A stretch of DNA of 5,053 nucleotides from an uncultured Ellagibacter sp. GTDB lineage: Bacteria; Actinomycetota; Coriobacteriia; Coriobacteriales; Eggerthellaceae. The notes under the pieces are model-generated. The model was not told where the DNA came from, searched no databases, and was given only the letters and a program-made list of their open reading frames with translations. The stretch lies in NCBI GenBank assembly GCA_934661105.1, contig CAKUIV010000136.1, positions 1-5,053 on the forward strand, read 5' to 3'. Positions 1 through 3,905 of the stretch are shown piece by piece. Every line of letters starts with the position of its first letter. Position 1 is the stretch's first letter. The position numbers and the translations under genes are program-made.

Positions 1-1
1 G

Positions 2-70
2 GGCGTCGGTGCGCGCGACGAGCTGCTTTCAGGATGGAGTCGCGCCGTCGAGCGCGTGAAGACCAGGTAG
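2..70 (+). CDS. C-terminal end of an upstream gene (possible LMW protein-tyrosine phosphatase, partial)
   Basis: The frame beginning at base 2 is open to a TAG at 68-70 and encodes a 22-residue tail ending in ARDELLSGWSRAVERVKTR. Third codon positions are mostly G or C (about 18 of 22) and first positions are G-rich, as in the real genes of this window. The tail looks like an amphipathic helix and loosely resembles the C-terminal helix of B. subtilis YwlE (which contains TRDELEELL), a low-molecular-weight protein phosphatase encoded directly upstream of rpiB in that species. The identification rests on position plus this weak resemblance. A competing frame (base 3, stop at 57-59) is also GC-rich at third positions, so even the reading frame is uncertain. 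Confidence 0.4.
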   Translation, partial: GVGARDELLSGWSRAVERVKTR

Positions 71-83
71 AAGCGGATAGAAT
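55..83 (+). promoter_or_regulatory. Possible rpiB promoter
   Basis: TAGAAT at 78-83 matches the sigma-70 -10 consensus at 5 of 6 positions and lies 49 bases before the rpiB ATG, just past the stop of the upstream frame. A poor -35 candidate (GTGAAG, 56-61) sits 16 bases upstream. The same TAGAAT hexamer precedes upp. The weak -35 keeps confidence low; rpiB could simply be co-transcribed with the upstream gene. Confidence 0.25.
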
Positions 84-101
84 GACAAGCGAAGCAACCA
101 T

Positions 102-118
102 GCGCCTTCGGCGCTTTT
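102..118 (+). terminator. Small GC hairpin with T4 tail in the rpiB leader
   Basis: GCGCC (102-106) pairs with GGCGC (110-114) across a TTC loop and is followed by TTTT (115-118). This is a minimal intrinsic-terminator shape located between the upstream stop codon and the rpiB Shine-Dalgarno. It could end the upstream transcript, act as a leader element if transcription starts near base 90, or be incidental: a 5-bp stem is short for a functional terminator. Confidence 0.3.
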
Positions 119-132
119 CGAAAGGAAGAACC

Positions 133-570
133 ATGATTTTGAGCATCGCAAGCGACCACGCCGGATTCGAGCAGAAGCAGCTCCTCGCCGACTACCTGCG
201 GGAAAAGGGCTACGAGGTCCACGATTTGGGTCCCGACACCGACGACCGCGTCGATTACCCCGACTTCGCGGCGAAAGTCGCTCATGAGGTGGCCTGCGGC
301 ACGGCGACTTACGGCGTGCTCGTGTGCGGCACGGGTATCGGCATGGCGGTCGCTGCCAACAAGATCCACGGCATCCGCGCGGTGAACGCCATCAACACGC
401 AGTTCGCCGAGCTCTGTCGCGAGCACAACGACGCCAACGTTCTCACGCTTTCGGGCCGCTTCGTCGATATCGAGGAGAACAAGCGCATCCTCGACACCTT
501 CCTTTCCACCGACTTCGGCGGAGGCCGCCACGCCGGTCGCGTCGCGAAGATCATGGCGCTCGAGAATTAA
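133..570 (+). CDS. rpiB: Ribose-5-phosphate isomerase B (RpiB/LacAB family)
   Basis: A 145-residue cytosolic enzyme that interconverts ribulose 5-phosphate and ribose 5-phosphate in the non-oxidative pentose phosphate pathway; its product feeds PRPP synthesis. The family signature is complete. SDHAGF at residues 7-12 corresponds to the phosphate/substrate loop. GVLVCGTGIG at 61-70 carries the catalytic cysteine Cys65 (E. coli RpiB Cys66). EHNDANVL at 97-104 carries His98, and GGGRH at 129-133 carries the Arg/His pair near the active site. Length matches the family (about 145-150). The frame is open further upstream, but the ATG at 133 was chosen because AAAGGAAG lies at the right distance before it, and the protein then starts directly with the first beta strand (MILSIASDHAG), as in homologues. 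Position before glyA and upp matches the B. subtilis ywlF locus. Confidence 0.95.
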   Translation: MILSIASDHAGFEQKQLLADYLREKGYEVHDLGPDTDDRVDYPDFAAKVAHEVACGTATYGVLVCGTGIGMAVAANKIHGIRAVNAINTQFAELCREHNDANVLTLSGRFVDIEENKRILDTFLSTDFGGGRHAGRVAKIMALEN

Positions 571-589
571 CGCGCGCGTTACTTTATTG

Positions 590-598
590 TGCTACAGT
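590..598 (+). promoter_or_regulatory. Probable extended -10 promoter of glyA
   Basis: TGCTACAGT (TGn plus the hexamer TACAGT at 593-598) sits in the 70-base gap between rpiB and glyA, just after a locally AT-rich stretch (579-589). It would place a transcript start near base 605 and give a leader of roughly 35 bases. No good -35 is visible at 16-18 bases, which is tolerable for an extended -10. The TGCTA core is shared with the candidate upp promoter. Confidence 0.4.
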
Positions 599-640
599 GG
601 CCATTAAACCTAATCCAAGGCTCTGAAAGGAGCAGTTCAC

Positions 641-1897
641 ATGTCGTTGAAGTATGTAAGCGAATCCGACCCTGAGGTTGCGAGCGCCCTTGGCGCCGAG
701 CTTTCCCGCCAGCGCGGCAGCGTCGAGCTCATCGCGTCCGAGAATTTCACGAGCCTGGCCGTCATGGAGGCTATGGGCAGCGTCCTCACCAACAAATACG
801 CCGAGGGCTATCCCGGCAAGCGCTACTACGGCGGTTGCGAGAAGGTCGATATCGTCGAGAACCTCGCGCGTGATCGCGCCTGCGAGCTGTACGGCGCCCA
901 GTTCGCGAACGTCCAGCCGCATTCGGGCGCGAACGCGAATCTGGCGGCATACTTCGCGATGATCAAGCCCGGCGACACCATCATGGGCATGAGTCTCGAT
1001 CACGGCGGGCACCTCACCCATGGCAGCCCGGCGAACTTCTCCGGCAAGCTCTATCATGTGGAATCCTACGGCGTCGACCCGGAAACCGAGACGATCAACT
1101 ACGACGAGCTGGAAAAGAAGGCCAAGGAAGTTCGCCCGAAGGTCATCGTCGGCGGTGCGTCGGCATACCCGCGCATCATCGATTTCCCCCGTATGGCGGA
1201 AATCGCCCATGAAGTGGGTGCCTACCTCATGGTCGACATGGCCCACATCGCCGGCCTCGTCGCCGCGGGCCTGCATCCGAGTCCGGTTCCCTACGCCGAC
1301 ATCACCACGTCGACGAGCCACAAGACTCTGCGCGGCCCGCGCGGGGGCTTCATCCTCACCAACTCCGAGGAACTTTACAAGAAGATCAACTCCGCGGTGT
1401 TCCCGGGAAGCCAGGGCGGCCCGCTCATGCACGTCATCGCCGGCAAGGCGGTCGCGTTCGGCGAGGCTTTGAAGCCTGAATTCAAGACCTACATCGAGCA
1501 TGTGCTTGAAAACGCCAAGGCGCTCGGCCAGGGCATGACCGATGGCGGGCTTCGGCTCGTGTCCGGCGGCACCGACAACCATCTATGCCTGGTCGATCTC
1601 ACGCCCGCCGACGTCACCGGCAAGGACGCTGAAAAGCTGCTCGAGAGCGTCGGCCTCACCGTCAACAAGAACACCATCCCGAACGAGACGCGCAGCCCCT
1701 TCGTCGCAAGCGGCATCCGCGTCGGCAGCGCGGCTGCGACCACGCGCGGTTTCACGAAGGACGACTTCTACGAGGTCGGTCAGTGCATCGCGCAGACCGT
1801 GTTCAATGCCGACGACGAGAAGAAGCTCGCCGACGTGCGCCGTCGCGTCGACGCCATGTTAGAAGCGCACCCGCTCTATCCCGGTCTTGCGTACTAG
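641..1897 (+). CDS. glyA: Serine hydroxymethyltransferase
   Basis: A 418-residue PLP enzyme (fold type I, cytosolic dimer or tetramer) converting serine and tetrahydrofolate to glycine and 5,10-methylene-tetrahydrofolate, the main one-carbon source for thymidylate and purines. All signatures are present: ELIASENF at 29-36, YAEGYPGKRYYGG at 53-65, HGGHLTHG at 121-128, VDMAHIAG at 198-205 (Asp199 and His202, cofactor contacts), TSTSHKTLRGPRGG at 223-236 with Lys228 as the Schiff-base lysine, and GIRVGSAAATTRG at 358-370 with Arg360 in the place of the substrate-carboxylate arginine (E. coli Arg363). Length equals E. coli GlyA (417). The ATG at 641 is preceded by AAAGGAG at 626-632 with an 8-base spacer. 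It has its own candidate promoter and is followed by a GC hairpin terminator. Methylene-THF made here and dUMP from the deaminase gene downstream are co-substrates of thymidylate synthase. Confidence 0.98.
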   Translation: MSLKYVSESDPEVASALGAELSRQRGSVELIASENFTSLAVMEAMGSVLTNKYAEGYPGKRYYGGCEKVDIVENLARDRACELYGAQFANVQPHSGANANLAAYFAMIKPGDTIMGMSLDHGGHLTHGSPANFSGKLYHVESYGVDPETETINYDELEKKAKEVRPKVIVGGASAYPRIIDFPRMAEIAHEVGAYLMVDMAHIAGLVAAGLHPSPVPYADITTSTSHKTLRGPRGGFILTNSEELYKKINSAVFPGSQGGPLMHVIAGKAVAFGEALKPEFKTYIEHVLENAKALGQGMTDGGLRLVSGGTDNHLCLVDLTPADVTGKDAEKLLESVGLTVNKNTIPNETRSPFVASGIRVGSAAATTRGFTKDDFYEVGQCIAQTVFNADDEKKLADVRRRVDAMLEAHPLYPGLAY

Positions 1898-1913
1898 AAG
1901 CTTTTGCACGCGC

Positions 1914-1927
1914 GCATCGCGCGATGC
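1914..1927. promoter_or_regulatory. Perfect 14-base palindrome before the upp promoter
   Basis: GCATCGCGCGATGC is a perfect dyad centred between 1920 and 1921, a few bases after the glyA stop and three bases upstream of the TAGAAT hexamer. It would occupy the -35/spacer zone of the candidate upp promoter, a usual place for an operator. As RNA it can also form a short hairpin at the 3' end of glyA. No T-run follows, so it is not a terminator by itself. The GC-rich alternating composition makes chance occurrence possible. Confidence 0.35.
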
Positions 1928-1936
1928 TGCTAGAAT
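1928..1936 (+). promoter_or_regulatory. Probable extended -10 promoter of upp
   Basis: TGCTAGAAT combines the TGn extension with TAGAAT (1931-1936). A TTGCAC element at 1904-1909 resembles a -35 but is 21 bases away, too far for a standard spacer, so the extended -10 is the better argument. A transcript starting near 1943 would carry the hairpin at 1950-1980 inside its 5' leader rather than at the end of glyA. Confidence 0.4.
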
Positions 1937-1949
1937 GAACCGCAAAGCG

Positions 1950-1980
1950 AAGGGCCCGGCACACGTCGCTGGGCCCTTTT
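1950..1980 (+). terminator. Intrinsic terminator between glyA and upp (or upp leader attenuator)
   Basis: AAGGGCCC (1950-1957) pairs perfectly with GGGCCCTT (1971-1978) around a 13-base loop, and the run TTTT occupies 1977-1980. This is the strongest Rho-independent terminator shape in the window and lies 53 bases after the glyA stop, so ending the glyA transcript is the simplest reading. Because a candidate promoter lies just upstream (1928-1936), it might instead sit within the upp leader. AGCGA at 1946-1950 is complementary to TCGCT at 1966-1970 inside the loop, giving a competing or pseudoknotted fold. Confidence 0.7.
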
Positions 1981-1986
1981 CATACT

Positions 1987-2003
1987 GCAAGGAAGCGCCT
2001 TGC
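1987..2003 (+). other. Small stem-loop in the upp leader
   Basis: GCAAGG (1987-1992) pairs with CCTTGC (1998-2003) around the loop AAGCG. It lies between the terminator hairpin and the upp Shine-Dalgarno (AAGAAGGA, 2013-2020). No T-run follows. It may protect the 5' part of the mRNA or be incidental. Confidence 0.35.
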
Positions 2004-2024
2004 CCGTTGCGAAAGAAGGACTGA

Positions 2025-2663
2025 ATGGATACCACCCGCGTTACCGTCGTCGACCATCCCATGGTTCAGCACAAGCTGTCCATCTTGCGCGACAAGTCAA
2101 CCTCGTGCAAGCAGTTCCGCGAGCTCGTTCGCGAGCTTGCCCTGTTCGAAGGCTACGAGGCGACGCGTGATCTGCCCCTGTCCGACGTGGATGTGGAGAC
2201 CCCCATCTGCACGGCGCACTGCAAGCAGGTGTCGGGCAAGAAGCTTGCGGTCGTCCCGATTCTCCGCGCCGGTCTCGGCATGGTCGACGGTGTGCTCGAT
2301 CTTGTTCCCGCGGCGCGCGTGGGGCATTTGGGGATGTATCGCAACGAGGAGACGCACGAGCCGGTGCCGTATTACGACAAGATGCCCGAAGACATCGCCA
2401 ACCGCGTCGTGCTCGTCGTCGACCCGATGCTCGCCACGGGCGGGTCGATCATCTCGGCCGTTACCTACCTGCGTAAATGCGGCGTGACCGGCACGATCAA
2501 GCTCATGGTCCTCGTCGCCGCCCCCGAAGGCTTGAAGGCCGTGCTCGACGCGGACGACAACGTGCACGTCTACACATGCGCCATCGACAAGGGGTTGAAC
2601 TCCGCCGCCTACATCGTCCCCGGTCTCGGTGATGCCGGCGACCGCATCTTCGGGACAAAATAA
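2025..2663 (+). CDS. upp: Uracil phosphoribosyltransferase
   Basis: A 212-residue cytosolic enzyme that joins uracil and PRPP to give UMP and pyrophosphate (pyrimidine salvage). The type I phosphoribosyltransferase signature is intact: the PRPP loop VVDPMLATGGS at 131-141 with the paired aspartate and TGG, PILRAGLGM at 78-86 (the PPi/uracil-side loop), HPMVQHKL at 11-18 (the N-terminal family motif HP-VQHKL), and the C-terminal uracil-binding hood YIVPGLGDAGDRIFGTK at 196-212. Length fits the family (about 208-212). The ATG at 2025 follows AAGAAGGA (2013-2020) with a 4-base spacer, and the protein begins directly with the family N-terminus. PRPP derives from the product of rpiB upstream. The stop codon TAA is embedded in the left arm of the downstream hairpin. 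Confidence 0.98.
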   Translation: MDTTRVTVVDHPMVQHKLSILRDKSTSCKQFRELVRELALFEGYEATRDLPLSDVDVETPICTAHCKQVSGKKLAVVPILRAGLGMVDGVLDLVPAARVGHLGMYRNEETHEPVPYYDKMPEDIANRVVLVVDPMLATGGSIISAVTYLRKCGVTGTIKLMVLVAAPEGLKAVLDADDNVHVYTCAIDKGLNSAAYIVPGLGDAGDRIFGTK

Positions 2664-2684
2664 CAGTCCAGTGGACTGTTATTT
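2658..2684 (+). terminator. upp terminator hairpin overlapping the stop codon
   Basis: AAATAACAGTCC (2658-2669) and GGACTGTTATTT (2673-2684) form a perfect 12-bp stem with an AGT loop. The upp stop codon (2661-2663) lies in the left arm, and the A/T base pairs at the bottom supply the T-rich end (TTATTT then CCC), so the downstream U-tract is short. Its core AACAGTCCAGTGGACTGTT recurs in the opposite orientation, with one base-pair exchange, at 2805-2823, so it may belong to a dispersed palindrome family rather than being only a terminator. Confidence 0.7.
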
Positions 2685-2694
2685 CCCTGTCTAT

Positions 2695-2742
2695 GCGGCC
2701 GAGCGGCCGCGTGCCTGAACGCGCGGAGCGTCGGTCAGGCAC
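2695..2742. repeat. Two adjacent GC-rich inverted repeats
   Basis: GCGGCC (2695-2700) and GGCCGC (2705-2710) form a 6-bp stem with a 4-base loop. Immediately after it, GTGCCTGA (2711-2718) pairs with TCAGGCAC (2735-2742), and inside that ACGC (2719-2722) pairs with GCGT (2728-2731), giving 12 bp with a GCGGA loop and a 3-base bulge CGG at 2732-2734. There is no T-run. Both structures lie in the spacer between upp and the deaminase gene, between the upp terminator and the long inverted repeat. Confidence 0.7.
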
Positions 2743-2758
2743 AGGAACTTGTACGTAC

Positions 2759-2867
2759 GGGAGTCTTCCGCAGTGTTCAGTCGCTCGGCAGTCCTGCTCG
2801 CGCGAACAGCCCACTGGGCTGTTCGGCTCGTGCGGAACTCGCTTTGTGAACACCACGGAAGACTCCC
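2759..2867. repeat. 109-base nested inverted repeat (mobile-element-like or structured RNA)
   Basis: The ends are perfect 12-base inverted repeats, GGGAGTCTTCCG (2759-2770) and CGGAAGACTCCC (2856-2867). After a symmetric CA/CA internal loop the stem continues with GTGTTCA (2773-2779) and TGAACAC (2847-2853). Further in, segments at 2788-2797 and 2832-2842 can pair with small bulges, and the apex is a perfect 10-bp hairpin (2803-2825). The segment is open in some frames on both strands but shows no recognisable protein. No clear target-site duplication is visible at the edges; GTACGTAC, itself a palindrome, abuts the left end (2751-2758). The right end stops 3 bases before the AGGAAG Shine-Dalgarno of the deaminase gene. 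It could be a MITE/REP-like element or a structured leader RNA; the sequence alone does not decide. Confidence 0.75.
2803..2825. repeat. Apical palindrome, sister of the upp terminator palindrome
   Basis: CGAACAGCCC (2803-2812) and GGGCTGTTCG (2816-2825) pair perfectly around ACT. Read on the - strand, the core is AACAGCCCAGTGGGCTGTT, identical to the upp terminator core except for one T-A pair replaced by C-G; the loop is the same. The compensatory exchange suggests that the folded form, or the palindrome as a binding site, is what is conserved. Confidence 0.75.
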
Positions 2868-2886
2868 CTCAGGAAGCGGTTTGACT

Positions 2887-3369
2887 ATGACCCAAGACCA
2901 TAGACCGAGCTGGGACGAGTACTTCATGACGCTCGCGAACCAGGTGGCGACCCGCACGACGTGCATGCGCCGCGGGGTGGGAGCCGTCATCGTGAAGGAG
3001 CGCCGTATCTTAGCGACGGGGTACAACGGCGTCCCGGCGGGGCTTGCGCATTGTCGGGAAACGGGGTGTTTGCGCTCGCAGCTCGGTGTGCCGTCAGGGC
3101 AGCGCCACGAGATCTGCCGCGGCCTTCATGCTGAGCAGAACGCCATCATCCAGGCTGCGCGTTACGGCATCAACATCGCGGGAGCCTCGATCTACGTGAA
3201 CACCCAACCGTGCGTCGTGTGCGCGAAAATGCTCATCAACGCCGATATCGAGGAGATCATCTACCAGAACCCCTATCCGGATGAGCTCGCCATGTCGATG
3301 CTTGAGGAAGCGGGGATCAAGCTGCGCGTGTTCGAGCCGAAGGAAACGCCAGGTGCTGCGGGCGCTTGA
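2887..3369 (+). CDS. comEB: Deoxycytidylate (dCMP) deaminase, ComEB family
   Basis: A 160-residue zinc enzyme deaminating dCMP to dUMP, the precursor of dTMP. The cytidine/deoxycytidylate deaminase core is clear: HAEQNAI at 81-87 (zinc ligand His81, proton-shuttle Glu83) and PCVVC at 108-112 (zinc ligands Cys109 and Cys112). The dCMP-deaminase N-terminal part is also typical: CMRRGVGAVIV at 26-36, ATGYNGVPAGLAHC at 43-56, with extra cysteines Cys56, Cys61 and Cys77 of the kind that form a second metal site in some members. The ATG at 2887 was chosen because the family sequence starts just after it (PSWDEYFMTLA) and AGGAAG lies at 2871-2876, a long 10-base spacer. An in-frame TTG at 2881 has a 4-base spacer and would add only two residues. 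The frame continues further upstream into the inverted repeat, which I regard as non-coding. Its product is used with the GlyA product by thymidylate synthase. Confidence 0.95.
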   Translation: MTQDHRPSWDEYFMTLANQVATRTTCMRRGVGAVIVKERRILATGYNGVPAGLAHCRETGCLRSQLGVPSGQRHEICRGLHAEQNAIIQAARYGINIAGASIYVNTQPCVVCAKMLINADIEEIIYQNPYPDELAMSMLEEAGIKLRVFEPKETPGAAGA

Positions 3370-3545
3370 TCGCGCTCCCGGCGACTCGCGAGGAAGCGAG
3401 ACTGCAGACAAAGATCAAAAGGCCATCGCAGGTTCGCTCGATACCGCGAACGGCGAGGCTTCTCGGTGAAGCGAACAGGGAGTGCCGCTCACCCGAAAAA
3501 AGAGTGAATTCGAAACTGCGTCTGCGCGACTTCTTCACATTCGGC
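3370..3545. other. Intergenic spacer between the deaminase gene and the ATP synthase genes
   Basis: I see no convincing gene here. A frame runs through it into the downstream membrane protein but looks non-coding (basic, low-complexity, no motif). Short stem-loops are possible: CTCGC (3385-3389) with GCGAG (3396-3400), GTTCGC (3432-3437) with GCGAAC (3446-3451), and CTTC (3459-3462) with GAAG (3468-3471). A second GCGAAC at 3471-3476 could compete for the GTTCGC arm. None is followed by a good T-run, so I cannot point to a terminator for the deaminase gene. Confidence 0.5.
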
Positions 3546-3551
3546 TATGAT
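3546..3551 (+). promoter_or_regulatory. Probable -10 element of the ATP synthase operon
   Basis: TATGAT (5 of 6 matches to TATAAT) is preceded by GGC, giving the same GCTA core as the glyA and upp candidates. Start of transcription would be near 3558, giving a leader of about 18 bases to the ATG at 3576. The -35 zone (3522-3528) is GC-rich and poor. Position at the head of the atp genes supports the call. Confidence 0.4.
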
Positions 3552-3575
3552 ACGGAAGGCTTAAGAGGGCGCAGT

Positions 3576-3884
3576 ATGCGCCAAGGATCAAGAAAGAAGG
3601 ACATGGCTGTAGCAATCATCGTTGCCGTTCTGGTGGGCTTTGTGAGCGTCATCCCGTTCAACGTGGCCATCAAGAAGATTCGCACGGTCGATCCAACCAA
3701 GTCCTTGAATCTTCTCGGTCCGTTCTTGCTGACCATCGCCGCATCGTTCGTGATCCTCATCGCGGGCATGGTCATCTGCAAGTTTGCGGCGCCTGGCGTC
3801 GTCGTTGCCTACTCCGTCGCGGAGCTTGTCGCTTTCGTGGTCGGGGTAGTCGTCTTCGGCGTGTTTTTGTCGAAGCGTCGATAG
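3576..3884 (+). CDS. Small 3-TM membrane protein in the atpI position (putative ATP synthase subunit I)
   Basis: A 102-residue protein with a basic N-terminus (RQGSRKKD), three strongly hydrophobic segments at about 11-32, 44-68 and 73-98, and a basic end (KRR), which fixes it as an integral membrane protein. TM3 carries an acidic residue, Glu83. It lies 21 bases before atpB, exactly where atpI sits in many F-type ATP synthase operons; AtpI assists Fo/c-ring assembly in some bacteria. AtpI proteins are usually a bit longer with four TM segments and are poorly conserved, so the identification is mainly positional. The ATG at 3576 was chosen because AAGAGGG (3563-3569) precedes it by 6 bases. 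The next ATG at 3603 has AGAAGGA only 1 base away, too close, and would give 93 residues with the same TM layout. Upstream extension is unlikely because the probable promoter is at 3546-3551. Confidence 0.75.
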   Translation: MRQGSRKKDMAVAIIVAVLVGFVSVIPFNVAIKKIRTVDPTKSLNLLGPFLLTIAASFVILIAGMVICKFAAPGVVVAYSVAELVAFVVGVVVFGVFLSKRR

Positions 3885-3905
3885 AGAAGGAAAAAGGAGA
3901 GGTAC

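Noticed and set aside
34..132. Longer rpiB starting at ATG 34 or at later in-frame ATGs
   Set aside because: RpiB proteins begin at the MILSIASDHAG strand; the upstream residues are Arg-rich, and the only good ribosome binding site is before 133.
584..1582. Long open frame on the - strand opposite glyA (332 codons)
   Set aside because: Complementary to the strongly supported glyA gene; its composition (His, Arg, Asp, Ala rich) is the typical antisense shadow of a high-GC gene and no motif is visible.
1938..1980. tRNA or riboswitch between glyA and upp
   Set aside because: No cloverleaf, TTCGA-type T-loop or known aptamer core; the segment is explained by a simple terminator hairpin.
2503..2856. 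Open frame on the - strand across the end of upp and the spacer
   Set aside because: Half of it is antisense to upp and the rest is inverted-repeat sequence; Arg- and Cys-rich with no motif.
2749..2886. N-terminal extension of the dCMP deaminase back to a TTG at 2749
   Set aside because: The extension is translated from the inverted repeat, has no family similarity, and AGGAA lies only one base before the TTG. The ATG at 2887 fits the family start.
2664..2886. CRISPR array
   Set aside because: The repeats are inverted rather than direct, only two related palindromes exist and they face opposite ways; no regular spacers.
3366..3575. Upstream extension of the membrane protein
   Set aside because: It would start four bases before the deaminase stop and cross the probable promoter; the added 70 residues are basic and featureless.
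3603..3884. Alternative ATG at 3603 for the membrane protein
   Set aside because: AGAAGGA is only one base away from this ATG, whereas the ATG at 3576 has AAGAGGG at a 6-base distance. Not fully excluded.
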